Of a stretch of 64,000 bases of DNA, positions 1 through 8,256 are shown piece after piece. Under the pieces are notes generated by a model, which was given only the letters and a program-made list of their open reading frames with translations, was not told where the DNA came from and searched no databases. The stretch comes from Zeaxanthinibacter sp. PT1 (GTDB lineage: Bacteria; Bacteroidota; Bacteroidia; Flavobacteriales; Flavobacteriaceae). The stretch is from contig NZ_JAQPCN010000001.1 in assembly GCF_028464225.1 (NCBI RefSeq), forward strand, positions 682,001-746,000, read 5' to 3'. The first letter of the stretch is position 1; each line of letters begins with the position of its first letter. Position numbers and translations under genes: made by a program.

Positions 1-477
1 TAGCACCCCGTGCTTCCGGGCCTGTTCCAGTCCGCCAATCACGTAAGGAGTAGTGCCCGATGCGGCTATCCCGAGCAGCACATCATTCTCATCAATAAAA
101 TAATGTTCCAGGTCTTTCCAGGCCTGCAGTCGGTCATCTTCGGCATTCTCAACCGCCTTGCGCAATGCTTTATCCCCTCCGGCGATCAGCCCGATGATCC
201 AGTTGTCGGGCACCCCGAAAGTAGGGGGGCATTCAGAAGCGTCGAGCACTCCCAGTCGCCCGCTGGTTCCGGCACCGATATAAAAGAGCCTCCCGCCCTT
301 CTTCATCTTGGCAACGGTGGCATTCACGAATTGTTCGATCTGGGGCAATGCTTGTTCAATAGCGGCCGGCACAGATTTGTCTTCCGTGTTCATGTCTCGC
401 AGCAACTCGGCTACGCTCTTTTGTTCCAGGTTATCGTACCTGGAGGCCTGTTCTGTAGTAGGTTTTGTAGTATCCAT
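1..477 (-). CDS. murQ: N-acetylmuramic acid 6-phosphate etherase, N-terminal part (cut by window edge)
   Basis: MurQ cleaves the lactyl ether of MurNAc-6-phosphate to give GlcNAc-6-phosphate and D-lactate in the cytoplasm. The 159 visible residues carry the SIS-domain signature GAGTSGRLGVLDASE at about 68-82; Glu82 matches the catalytic acid of the family (Glu83 in E. coli). SECPPTFGVPDNW and the following GLIAGGDKALRKAVENAEDD are also typical. The ATG at 477 directly follows the stop codon of the symporter (TAAATG), so the two genes are surely cotranscribed. The C-terminal half lies beyond position 1. A kinase or importer supplying MurNAc-6-phosphate is not visible and may lie further left. 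Confidence 0.96.
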   Translation of the reverse strand, partial: MDTTKPTTEQASRYDNLEQKSVAELLRDMNTEDKSVPAAIEQALPQIEQFVNATVAKMKKGGRLFYIGAGTSGRLGVLDASECPPTFGVPDNWIIGLIAGGDKALRKAVENAEDDRLQAWKDLEHYFIDENDVLLGIAASGTTPYVIGGLEQARKHGVL

Positions 478-1929
478 TTATTTTTTGCGGATGATGATAA
501 GGCCCAGGATTGTCAGCAATCCATTGAGCGCAATGTTGATAAAGCCCAGGTTAAACTGGTAGGTGTTTTCCAGGAATACACCGAGTCCATAAGTGATAAA
601 GGGGGCCAGTAAACAGACCAGGGGAACCCATTGGTCCTTGACTTTCTGTTTGGTGAACATCCCGTACACAAACAGTCCTAACAGGGGTCCGTAGGTATAT
701 CCGGCCACCTCGAAGATCAGGGAAATAACGTCCCCCCGACTGTTGGCAAAGAGCATGATGATCAGGAATACGATGCCTGAAAAGCCGAACAACACCCAAT
801 TCTTATATTTCTTCCTGACCTCCGTTGGTTTATGCGATATATCCAGAAAATCGTAGGTAAAAGAGGTGGTAAGGGCCGTTAAGGACGAATCTACGCTGGA
901 AAAAGAGGCGGCAATGATCCCTAGTATAAAGAAGACACCTGCAGCGATCCCCAGGTGGTTCAGGGCCAGGTTTGGAAAAAGGGTGTCGGTATCCAAGAGC
1001 ATCCCATCTGCTCCCCTGGGTAAACTGATCCCATTGGCATCGGCATAGAGGTATAAGAGCACCCCAAGGCCCATAAAAAGGAACTGGGTTGCAGCCAGGA
1101 TCAGGCTATAGGTCAGCGTATTCTTCTGTGCGTCCCAAAGGTTTTTGCAGGTCAGCGTCTTTTGCATCATATTCTGGTCCAGCCCTATCATAGCTATGGC
1201 CACCAGTATACCTGCGATGAATTCCTTATAAAAATTATGACTGGATAAACTCCCCCATTCAAAGACGTCAAAATAAGGGTGGGTCACCACTTCGGTCACG
1301 GCCTCAGTAGCGGAGAAATCCAAGGTATTAATGATGGTGATGGTGGTAATGATAGCCCCCGCCAGTAAGAAGATGGTTTGCAGGGTATCGGTCCAGACAA
1401 TGGTCTTGATCCCACTCTTATTAGAATACAACCACACCAGGACCAGGATGATGATAACGGTCACCGCAAATGGGATCCCGAACTGGTCAAAGAAAGCGAA
1501 TTGCAAGATCTTGGCTGCCAGCAGCAATCGCAACGCAGCTCCAAAGGATTGAGAGACCAGGAAAAATAAGGATCCTGTTTTATAGGTCCTGGAACCAAAT
1601 CGGTTCCCCAGGTAGGTATAGACCGACACCAGTTTCATCCGGTAGTACAATGGGATCAGCACAAAGGTGATAAAGAGGTAACCAGCTACATTCCCCAGTA
1701 TGAATTGAAAAAAATGAAAGTTGTGGTTGCCTACCATCCCCGGGAGGGAGACAAAGGTGACCCCGGACAGCCCGGCACCGATCATCCCGAAAGCCACGAG
1801 GAACCAGGGCGATTGCCGGTCCCCGGTAAAATAAGACTCCTCACTCCGGTTCCTCGAAGTAAAGTGACTAATGGTCATCAACAATAAAAAATACGCGGCA
1901 AGAATGGCTAAGATAAAGTAAGGATTCAC
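478..1929 (-). CDS. Sodium:solute symporter (SSS family), probable sugar or amino-sugar importer
   Basis: The 483-residue protein is hydrophobic throughout with about 13 predicted membrane segments. It has the SSS-family start (EESYFTGDRQSPWFLVAFGMIGAGLSG) and the central region with IGLDQNMMQKTLTCKN. SSS proteins couple sodium entry to uptake of sugars, sialic acid or amino acids across the inner membrane. Its position immediately before murQ and after a SusCD pair points to N-acetylmuramic acid or a related amino sugar; the MurNAc importer of Tannerella is, from memory, also placed with murK and murQ. Substrate is inference. The start is GTG at 1929; no in-frame ATG fits better. Confidence 0.9.
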   Translation of the reverse strand: MNPYFILAILAAYFLLLMTISHFTSRNRSEESYFTGDRQSPWFLVAFGMIGAGLSGVTFVSLPGMVGNHNFHFFQFILGNVAGYLFITFVLIPLYYRMKLVSVYTYLGNRFGSRTYKTGSLFFLVSQSFGAALRLLLAAKILQFAFFDQFGIPFAVTVIIILVLVWLYSNKSGIKTIVWTDTLQTIFLLAGAIITTITIINTLDFSATEAVTEVVTHPYFDVFEWGSLSSHNFYKEFIAGILVAIAMIGLDQNMMQKTLTCKNLWDAQKNTLTYSLILAATQFLFMGLGVLLYLYADANGISLPRGADGMLLDTDTLFPNLALNHLGIAAGVFFILGIIAASFSSVDSSLTALTTSFTYDFLDISHKPTEVRKKYKNWVLFGFSGIVFLIIMLFANSRGDVISLIFEVAGYTYGPLLGLFVYGMFTKQKVKDQWVPLVCLLAPFITYGLGVFLENTYQFNLGFINIALNGLLTILGLIIIRKK

Positions 1930-1990
1930 AGTGCTGTAATTTTAGTGTTGCAGGTCTTTGGTAGCGTAAATTTTATTTCCCTGATAAGAA

Positions 1991-2017
1991 TTCGGCCGGC
2001 CTTGTGGGCCAGCCGAA
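1991..2017 (-). other. Intraoperonic hairpin between susD and the symporter gene
   Basis: An inverted repeat with arms TTCGGC(c)GGCC and GGCC(a)GCCGAA around a 5-nt loop lies in the 141-bp gap of the susC-susD-symporter-murQ unit. It has no clear U-tract, so it looks more like an mRNA-processing or attenuating hairpin than a full terminator. Such hairpins behind susCD pairs could keep outer-membrane protein output above that of downstream genes; that role is inference. Confidence 0.45.
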
Positions 2018-2070
2018 CCTCGTCAACTAAGAAATCAGGAATAAATAAACACAATCTAAAGTTTGGTTGG

Positions 2071-3378
2071 TTAATTAGCCGGGTTTGCCGGCGTATTGGT
2101 ATTGTTATCCCTTTCAGCGTTCGGGTAAGGATAGTAATTCCTGTTCCTTTCCGGATCTGCTGCTCCTGGTCCCGGGCGGTTAAACCGGCGACTGTCTTCC
2201 AGGGCAAGGCCTGTCAGGTATAATTCGATTCTCCTGTTCTTGTAGATCTCGTCCAGGATAGCATCCTGGTCTGCCGGACCCGAATAAGGGGGCAGGTCTG
2301 CTCCTAAACCAAAGGCATCGGTAGCCGCAGTTTTAGTACGTACGGTGTTCAGTTCGTTCACCGCTTCTCCCAGGTCGCCGTTCCTGGCATGAGCTTCTGC
2401 TTTGATTAGCAGCATTTCACCGGGCAGGTAAACTGGGATCTCGTCCAGGTTGTCATCGTAGAATCCTACTACCTGGTAGTTAGGGCTGGGCGCATTAAGG
2501 TCGTCCGCAGTGACGTAAAAAGGCACCCGGTCGTCATCGGTTTCAGGAGCCAGGGCTGGTGGCAGACCAAAAGAAAGGTCTTTCGCCTGGGTCACGTTCT
2601 GAGATCCGAACCAAAAGGCTAATGGGTTAGGGATTGCCGCATCAAATTCCCATATCGATCTTACACCCAGGTCTACCTGGTCTGCCGCCGTAATGGCTGC
2701 GGTGTAATTCCCGGCCATCAGGTTAAAACGGGCCAAAAGCGCATTGATACTGTTTTCCAGGTCTACCGACTGAAAGACATCTGCAGAAACTTCTGCAGCG
2801 ATTCCCGCTTCTGCATAACCTTTAGCCTCTTGCAGGTCGGCAATAGCCGATTGCAAAACCGTGCTGCGATTCTCAAATGTTGCATTGGTTTCAATCTCCA
2901 GCGGAAGTTGTTCAAAATACTGTATCAGGGTTCCGTGTACCAGGGCCCGGTAGAATAAACCGTAGGCTTTTAAGGAATTGGCAGTAGCCGTATCGTCTGC
3001 TGCTTGCTCCGCAGCATCGATAATGGTGGTTGCCTCCTTCCTGGCCAGCATTCCCTGCGTCCAGATATTGTTCAGCAGTTCGTTTCCACCGTTTATATCA
3101 TCCCCGCCGAGCAACAATTCATTTTCGCCCAGGTTACCCGGGTTTAACAGGCGCAGCTCGTCAGTATTTAAACCGGCGATATGGGTTTTGGTATAGATCA
3201 TCCCGGCCCTGTCTGTACTCCAGCGTTGCTGAATCCCGTTGATCAGTTTTACCAGGTTCTCGGTACTGTTCACTACATCCGGTTCCAGGGTAGAGTTCGG
3301 ATCCAGGTATTCCGTATCACAGGACTGGGTAAGCAGTACAGCGAAACTGAGAAATAAGATGCTTATATAATTTTTCAT
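2071..3378 (-). CDS. SusD/RagB-family outer-membrane nutrient-binding lipoprotein
   Basis: SusD proteins cap the SusC channel on the cell surface and bind the ligand. The 435-residue protein begins MKNYISILFL with a lipobox ending at Cys20 (LLTQSC). It shows the SusD C-terminal signature (LPGEMLLIKAEAHARNGD, then LNTVRTKT, then DEIYKNRRIELYLTG). The frame opens further upstream, but the start at 3378 is chosen because the signal peptide begins there and because the longer form would run back into susC. It starts 10 bp after the susC stop. It is rather short for the family, so the ligand is probably small. Confidence 0.93.
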   Translation of the reverse strand: MKNYISILFLSFAVLLTQSCDTEYLDPNSTLEPDVVNSTENLVKLINGIQQRWSTDRAGMIYTKTHIAGLNTDELRLLNPGNLGENELLLGGDDINGGNELLNNIWTQGMLARKEATTIIDAAEQAADDTATANSLKAYGLFYRALVHGTLIQYFEQLPLEIETNATFENRSTVLQSAIADLQEAKGYAEAGIAAEVSADVFQSVDLENSINALLARFNLMAGNYTAAITAADQVDLGVRSIWEFDAAIPNPLAFWFGSQNVTQAKDLSFGLPPALAPETDDDRVPFYVTADDLNAPSPNYQVVGFYDDNLDEIPVYLPGEMLLIKAEAHARNGDLGEAVNELNTVRTKTAATDAFGLGADLPPYSGPADQDAILDEIYKNRRIELYLTGLALEDSRRFNRPGPGAADPERNRNYYPYPNAERDNNTNTPANPAN

Positions 3379-3388
3379 TTCGTACAAA

Positions 3389-6300
3389 TTAAAAGTTAGC
3401 GCTGAGTGATAAAGCAAAGGTGCTTGGAATTGGAACGTTTCCAAAGTTCACGGCACGCAATAAGTTAGACTGCCCCCCGGCATTGGTCTCCGGGTCATAG
3501 CTGAAGAAGTCATCAAAAGAGATAAGGTTCCGGCCGATCAGGGATAAGCGGACATTCTCCAAATTGTCATTGAATAAGGAAGGCCAGACATAGCTTAAAG
3601 ACACTTCCCTCAGCTTTACAAAAGAACCGTCTTCCATACGGAATTGCTCAATCGGGTAGATACCGGCGATGTATCCCCGCGGTAATTCCCCCGTCAGTTC
3701 CTGCTCGGCAAGCCTGCCAAGACCTACCCCCTGCCGCGTTCTTTTATCCGCGTCAAAGATATCGAAGCCTTGTACCGCTTCCCACAGCATAGAGAAAGAG
3801 AAGTTCTTGTAATCCAGGTCTGTTCCTACCCCCAGTATATAATCAGGGTTAGGGTCACCGATAATAGTCCTCAGCACGTCTCCGGTGGGTTGCCCATTGG
3901 CATCACGTTGTGGTGTGCCGGTAGCCAGGTCCCCTCGTTCCGGTTGCGGAACTCCAACAGGTGATCCATTGGTAGAAGGCCCGGTCAGCAGCAGGTTTCC
4001 ATTGTCATCCCTGGCAAAATAGGTTCCGTAGAAGACACCCAGTGGCTGTCCTTCCTGTACTACAGGTGGTGCACCGGCAACGTTGGCAATGGTGATATCC
4101 CCGCCAATAGTGCTTAGCACTTTGTTCCGGTTACTACTGAAATTAAAATTCATATTCCAGGTCAGGTCTTCGGTCTTAACCGGGGTAATCCGGGCGTAAA
4201 GCTCCACCCCGTTGTTCCTCATGGTCCCCACGTTTTCTGTACGGGCAGACCCGCCGATAGAAGGTGCCAGTACGCGGCTTACGATCAGGTCCTCGATGTT
4301 CTGGCGGTAGAAGGTAAACAATAGGGATGCCCTGTTGTCAAAGAAACTGAGGTCTGTACCGATCTCGAATTCCTTGGTTCTTTCCGGTACCAGGTCCTCA
4401 TTACCCAGCCTGCTGTTCTGTTGTAAGGTAGATTGCCCTAAGAAATCACGCGGCCTGTAACTTCCAAATCGCTCGTAAGGAGCAATAGCGGTAAGGTTAC
4501 CTGCTTCCCCGTAAGACGCTCTTAGCCTGGCCGAATTCATAAAGGAGTCCGAATTCCAGTATTCCTCGTTAGAGAGTACATAAGAACCGGAAATTTTTGG
4601 GTAAAAATTAGAGCGCTTATCCACGTCAAAGTTCGTTGCCCCGTCAATTCGACCCGCCAGGGTTAAGAATAACTTATCGTCGTAGGACAGGGTTTCCTGT
4701 AAGAAGAAACCAAAGATGTCCAGGTTAGAATCGATTGGATTGGTCTGTAATTCAATGGTTGGGTTACCAGACGCATCCAGGCCTCTTCCCTGGGTCCCGT
4801 CAAAGGTCAGTTCGCTGGACTGGAAGCTGTAGCCTGCCGTGGTACTCGAATTCAGTGATGCGGTGATATCCGTATCATAGGTCAGGTTGATGTCGTAGTT
4901 CCAGTTAAATACTTTGGCTTCAGCATCTCCAAGGTAGCCATCGTTAAAATAGGCCGGGTTTACGTTTTCATAAGGATAGACCGGGATGAGGATATGTCCT
5001 TTCTGGTTGTAGGTGTCCACCCCAACGATCTGGTCTATGGTTACATTCTTTATCGGCTTTAACCGCAGGTGCAGGTTAGGGATAAAGTGGTTTACATCCT
5101 GGGTGATATCAAAGGTCTCGATGATCGTAAGTGGGTTCACCCTTGTGTTTTCCACGGCTAATAAGTTACCGTTAGCATCTCTCCGGGTGATGTCGAACAC
5201 GTTATTGGTAATATTCACCGCGTTGATCGGGCTCCAGAAAACGTTTCCATCCGGTTTTTCATCAGACTGGCTGTTCGCAAAATACAGTCCGACATCATAA
5301 GACAACCAATCGGTCACCGTATGGCTGAAATTTACGCGGGTAGAGAAACGGTTGAATTTAGTGTTCTTGATGATCCCTTCATTGGTAAGGTAACCTACGG
5401 ATGCGGAATAATTCATGTTCTCATTCCCATCTTTGATAGAGAAGTAATTATCTGTCCCGAACCCGGTCTGGAAGATCTCGTCCTGGTAATCGTAACGCGT
5501 GGTACTGAACTTATCGGTAGATAAATACCGGAAAGGAGTCAGCGCGTTATTATCGTTCGGGTTAAATCCGAAGATCGGCCACAGCCTTCCTGAAAGCGGA
5601 CTGTCCGGGATGGTTTCAAATTCCTCCCCCCTGAGGTTCAGATCCAGTTTCTTGCGAATGGTATTGACATTAAAGGTCGATTTATAGAAGAGGGCCGGGC
5701 CATCTTCCATCTCCCTGCCTTTCTTGGTGGTGATGATCACCACCCCGTTAGATGCCCTGGAGCCGTAGATCGCGGCTGCAGCGGCACCGTTAAGGATGTT
5801 GATGTTATCAATATCGTTAGGATTGATATCTACCATACGGTTCTGCCCGGGAGCAGCATCACCTGCACTCACGTTAAGGTTGGTAACATTCGTGGTCAGG
5901 TTACTAGTGACCACCCCGTCTATGACGTATAAAGGCTCTGATGAACCCTGGATGGTACTGGGACCCCTTAAACGGATAGAAAATCCCCCGGCCGGATCCC
6001 CGGAATTCTGGGTGATCTGTGCCCCGGGAACTTTCCCCTGAAGTGATGAGGTAACGCTTGGCTGGGAGGCTTTGACCAACTCGGCCGATTTTACCGTGGT
6101 AATGGCATTACCTAATTTCTTACGTTCCTGGGTGATGGAAGAACCTACGACGATCACCTCGTCCAGTGCGTTAGAATCTTCCGTCAGGGTGATCTCTAAA
6201 AACTGGTCTCCCCCGGCTAGTACTACGGATTTGGTCTGGAAACCGAGGTAACTCACCTGGAGTGATTTTCCATCCGGCGCTTCTACTTGGATACTGAAGT

Positions 6301-6478
6301 TACCGTCAAAATCGGTAGTACTCCCTTTGGTGGTTCCCTTGATCAGGATTGTGGCTCCCGGCAAGGGGACCCCGTCATCGCCCATCACTTTCCCCGAAAT
6401 AGTCGCCTCTTGTCCAAACATGGCCTGGACGAAAAAGACCAACAGGAAAGCTGGCAGCAAGAAATACGTTTTTTTCAT
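3389..6478 (-). CDS. SusC/RagA-family TonB-dependent outer-membrane transporter
   Basis: A 1029-residue TonB-dependent channel. Residues 1-22 are a signal peptide (ends FGQ), about 24-105 a CarboxypepD_reg-like domain (ISGKVMGDDGVPLPGATI), 106-112 a TonB-box-like DEVIVVG. Then come the plug (LQGKVPGAQI, LRGPSTIQGSSEPLYVIDG) and a 22-strand-type barrel ending in an aromatic residue (SLSANF). With SusD it should import an oligomer or glycan fragment. Cotranscription with a symporter and murQ suggests MurNAc-containing muropeptides or sugars. It has a clear promoter of its own (6504-6534) and is probably controlled by the divergent DeoR-type protein. Confidence 0.95.
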   Translation of the reverse strand: MKKTYFLLPAFLLVFFVQAMFGQEATISGKVMGDDGVPLPGATILIKGTTKGSTTDFDGNFSIQVEAPDGKSLQVSYLGFQTKSVVLAGGDQFLEITLTEDSNALDEVIVVGSSITQERKKLGNAITTVKSAELVKASQPSVTSSLQGKVPGAQITQNSGDPAGGFSIRLRGPSTIQGSSEPLYVIDGVVTSNLTTNVTNLNVSAGDAAPGQNRMVDINPNDIDNINILNGAAAAAIYGSRASNGVVIITTKKGREMEDGPALFYKSTFNVNTIRKKLDLNLRGEEFETIPDSPLSGRLWPIFGFNPNDNNALTPFRYLSTDKFSTTRYDYQDEIFQTGFGTDNYFSIKDGNENMNYSASVGYLTNEGIIKNTKFNRFSTRVNFSHTVTDWLSYDVGLYFANSQSDEKPDGNVFWSPINAVNITNNVFDITRRDANGNLLAVENTRVNPLTIIETFDITQDVNHFIPNLHLRLKPIKNVTIDQIVGVDTYNQKGHILIPVYPYENVNPAYFNDGYLGDAEAKVFNWNYDINLTYDTDITASLNSSTTAGYSFQSSELTFDGTQGRGLDASGNPTIELQTNPIDSNLDIFGFFLQETLSYDDKLFLTLAGRIDGATNFDVDKRSNFYPKISGSYVLSNEEYWNSDSFMNSARLRASYGEAGNLTAIAPYERFGSYRPRDFLGQSTLQQNSRLGNEDLVPERTKEFEIGTDLSFFDNRASLLFTFYRQNIEDLIVSRVLAPSIGGSARTENVGTMRNNGVELYARITPVKTEDLTWNMNFNFSSNRNKVLSTIGGDITIANVAGAPPVVQEGQPLGVFYGTYFARDDNGNLLLTGPSTNGSPVGVPQPERGDLATGTPQRDANGQPTGDVLRTIIGDPNPDYILGVGTDLDYKNFSFSMLWEAVQGFDIFDADKRTRQGVGLGRLAEQELTGELPRGYIAGIYPIEQFRMEDGSFVKLREVSLSYVWPSLFNDNLENVRLSLIGRNLISFDDFFSYDPETNAGGQSNLLRAVNFGNVPIPSTFALSLSANF

Positions 6479-6503
6479 AATAGTGTATTCAACTGGTTGA
6501 GCT

Positions 6504-6534
6504 CAAACTTATAGCATTTTTCCTAAACTTTCAA
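6504..6534 (-). promoter_or_regulatory. Bacteroidota-type promoter of susC
   Basis: On the minus strand TTG (6534-6532) is followed after exactly 20 nt by TAAGTTTG (6511-6504), a full match to the -33 TTG / -7 TAnnTTTG pattern. Transcription would start near 6497, giving a leader of about 20 nt before the susC ATG at 6478. Confidence 0.75.
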
Positions 6535-6559
6535 TTTTTTAACGCAAGTATTTCTTGCA

Positions 6560-6613
6560 AAAACAGCAAATTAACTGGTTTTTGCTGTTTTATATTATTT
6601 ATATGCTGTTTTT
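6560..6613. promoter_or_regulatory. Candidate DeoR operator: inverted repeat plus a third copy
   Basis: AAAACAGCAAA (6560-6570) and TTTGCTGTTTT (6581-6591) are perfect 11-bp inverted arms 10 bp apart. A third copy, TGCTGTTTTT, lies at 6604-6613, 21 bp (two helical turns) after the equivalent position of the second. The array sits between susC and the divergent DeoR-type gene, upstream of the susC -33 box. Assignment to this regulator is inference from position and spacing. Confidence 0.55.
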
Positions 6614-6662
6614 ATTGGCATAACGAAATATTGATTATCTTGTCTTTCTAAAAGAAAATCCT

Positions 6663-7418
6663 CTGGAAAAGACGCAACGCCATCAGGTGATCCTGAGTGA
6701 AGTACAGATACACAACCGGGTGTTACTGGCAGACCTGGCACGAATCCTGGATGTCTCCATGGATACGGTTCGCCGCGATGTAAAGGAACTGGATGCGGAA
6801 AAGAAACTTCGCAAAGTTCATGGGGGAGCTGTATCAAACGGATTCAATATTTATACAGACACTACCCGGGAGGTGTACCACCAGGGTGAAAAAACCCTGA
6901 TCGCGCAGAAAGGGGTATCCCTGTTACAGGATGGGGACGTAGTCCTGATTACCGGCGGATCTACCAACCTGGAATTGGCACGCTGCCTGCCCCGGAAAAT
7001 GAACCTCACCTTTTTTACACCCAGTTTGCCCATGGCGATCGAATTGCTGAACCGTGCTCCAAGTGGCTACGAAGTGCACCTCATCGGCGGTAAACTTTCC
7101 CGGGATTCGCAGCTGGCCACCGGGGGTAATTCTATCAATGTGCTGGCAGACATCACTGCAGATATTTGTTTCCTGGGAACCGGGTATATAGATGTGGAGA
7201 AGGGAATAACAGAGGTGGACTGGGAGATCGCCCAGATGAAAAAAGCCATGATTGCATCGACCAAAAAATTAGTATCCCTGACCATTTCGGAAAAACTGGG
7301 AACTAAGAACCGCTATAAAATTTGTGATGTTAAAGCCCTGCACACCCTGGTCACCGAGCTGGAACCAGGTTCTGAGGAGCTGGACGCTTATAGGAAGCAA
7401 GGGGTGGAGATTCTTTAG
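6663..7418 (+). CDS. DeoR-family transcriptional regulator
   Basis: DeoR-type repressors join an N-terminal helix-turn-helix to a sugar-phosphate-sensing DeoRC domain. The HTH is visible (VLLADLARILDVSMDTVRRD) with the hallmark KVHGGAVS after it; the effector domain follows (VVLITGGSTNLELARCLP, VHLIGGKLSRDS, DICFLGTGYID). No ATG lies at the expected start. The open frame runs from 6624; GTG at 6687 would remove the start of helix 1 (the RHQVILSE stretch), whereas CTG at 6663 gives 251 residues, the usual family length, so 6663 is used here with reserve. It is divergent from susC and probably senses MurNAc-6-P or GlcNAc-6-P. Confidence 0.88.
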   Translation: MEKTQRHQVILSEVQIHNRVLLADLARILDVSMDTVRRDVKELDAEKKLRKVHGGAVSNGFNIYTDTTREVYHQGEKTLIAQKGVSLLQDGDVVLITGGSTNLELARCLPRKMNLTFFTPSLPMAIELLNRAPSGYEVHLIGGKLSRDSQLATGGNSINVLADITADICFLGTGYIDVEKGITEVDWEIAQMKKAMIASTKKLVSLTISEKLGTKNRYKICDVKALHTLVTELEPGSEELDAYRKQGVEIL

Positions 7419-7448
7419 TTGTCACTTCTTGCCTTTCGTCAGGCTCTG

Positions 7449-7563
7449 GACAAGCTCCGTCGAGAGGCCTCTCATATTTCTTTTCATTACTAAAATTCCA
7501 GAAATAAAAGGCATGGATTTAAAAGGATGCACTCTATCGGTCACTTCGAGCGGAGTCGAGAAG
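7449..7563 (+). repeat. 115-bp direct repeat, copy 1
   Basis: This stretch recurs at 7812-7926, offset by 363 bp, with about 5 mismatches. It contains part of a family B hairpin at its left end, a unique AT-rich middle, and a family A hairpin at its right end, so a composite block was duplicated rather than a single hairpin. Confidence 0.9.
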
Positions 7564-7566
7564 TAC
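7548..7566 (-). repeat. Family A hairpin repeat, copy 1
   Basis: Read on the minus strand the core TCTCGACTCCGCTCGA is intact. The lower stem outside the TC bulge pairs T-A, C-G, A-T and T-G. Confidence 0.8.
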
Positions 7567-7709
7567 GGTAAATTCTAAGATCATATAAGGTTCTCAACAA
7601 AGCCGGCCCTGAGCAATTATTAACAGATCCTTCTTCTGGTTCTCGACAGAGCTTGTCCTGAGTGATAGTTTACAAAAACATAAAATTGGTTCTCGACGGA
7701 GCCTGAAAC

Positions 7710-7735
7710 GGTTCTCGACTCCGCTCGAACTGACA
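7710..7735 (+). repeat. Family A hairpin repeat, copy 2
   Basis: The core TCTCGACTCCGCTCGA is intact on the plus strand. The lower stem pairs T-A, G-C and G-T outside the bulge. It is directly preceded by a truncated family B element, so elements A and B abut here. Confidence 0.8.
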
Positions 7736-7811
7736 TAATATATACCATTCTAAGAACTAGCCGAAGGGCTCGAACTGACAGAATAGAGTTACAGCCTAAT
7801 TGCAGTCGAAA

Positions 7812-7926
7812 GACAAGCTCCGTCGAGAGGCCTCTCATATTTCTTTTCATTATTAAAATTCCAGAAATAAAAGGCATGGATTTAAAAGGACGCACTCTAC
7901 TTGTCACTTCGAGCGGAGTCGAGAAG
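7812..7926 (+). repeat. 115-bp direct repeat, copy 2, ending beside the GIY-YIG gene
   Basis: This is the second copy of the block at 7449-7563, about 110 of 115 positions identical by eye. Its right end, a family A hairpin, stops 12 bp from the stop codon of the GIY-YIG gene at 7939. Confidence 0.9.
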
Positions 7927-7927
7927 C
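7909..7927 (-). repeat. Family A hairpin repeat, copy 3, at the 3' end of the GIY-YIG gene
   Basis: Core intact on the minus strand, the same strand as the nuclease gene. The lower stem pairs T-A, C-G, G-T and C-G. As RNA it would form a hairpin just behind the nuclease reading frame. Confidence 0.8.
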
Positions 7928-7938
7928 GACCCCAACGC

Positions 7939-8256
7939 TTATTCTTTATTCTTAAAATGCGAAGCATTTTTACACTCTGATAAAATCTTAAGAAGCTCTT
8001 CTTCTCCCGAAGCTAGAGCCATCTTTTTCTTATGACTCCATTTCTTTAACTTTTTCTCAAAAAACACAGCACCTTCAAAATTTAAAAAATCTTGTTGGAA
8101 GATGAGTCGGATTGGACGTCTAGAATAGGTATAGGCTAAAGGATTTAATCCACAGCTATGTTCATAATATCTTCTCGTAAGATTATTGGTAATACCCGTA
8201 TAGATCGTATTGTCTACACAAAGAATCATATAAACACAATAGTTCTTCATCGACAT
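7939..8256 (-). CDS. Small GIY-YIG nuclease-domain protein
   Basis: The 105-residue protein is almost only a GIY-YIG domain: the degenerate first motif CVYMI at about 7-11, the second motif YTGIT at 19-23, the helix with Arg (NLTRRYYEH) at 25-33, and the metal-binding Glu in FFEKKLKKW. The family cuts DNA with one metal ion; small stand-alone members have no known role. The gene lies inside a dense array of hairpin repeats, is about 32% GC by hand count while nearby genes are near 48%, and has a repeat 12 bp behind its stop. This suggests transfer and a link to the repeats, as RAYT transposases have to REP elements; that link is inference. MSMKN or MKN may be the true start. Confidence 0.88.
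   Translation of the reverse strand: MSMKNYCVYMILCVDNTIYTGITNNLTRRYYEHSCGLNPLAYTYSRRPIRLIFQQDFLNFEGAVFFEKKLKKWSHKKKMALASGEEELLKILSECKNASHFKNKE

Larger units (their letters stand above)
7419..7938. repeat. Intergenic array of hairpin repeats (families A, B and C) 3' of the DeoR gene
   Basis: No gene is supported here. Family A (apical core TCTCGACTCCGCTCGA) occurs at about 7548-7566, 7710-7735 and 7909-7927. Family B (CTCGACA-GAGCT-TGTC with a 2-nt bulge before GAG) occurs at about 7438-7469, 7589-7614, 7638-7662, 7688-7706 and 7805-7832, in both orientations. Family C (AGCC-GAAG-GGCT hairpin with tail CTCGAACTGACA) occurs at 7758-7781. Small ORFs drawn here only read through the repeats. The array continues beyond the GIY-YIG gene at 8257-8782. 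Confidence 0.85.

Noticed and set aside
10-612. A 200-codon plus-strand open frame
   Set aside because: It lies opposite murQ and the symporter gene, both of which have strong family signatures in the other frame.
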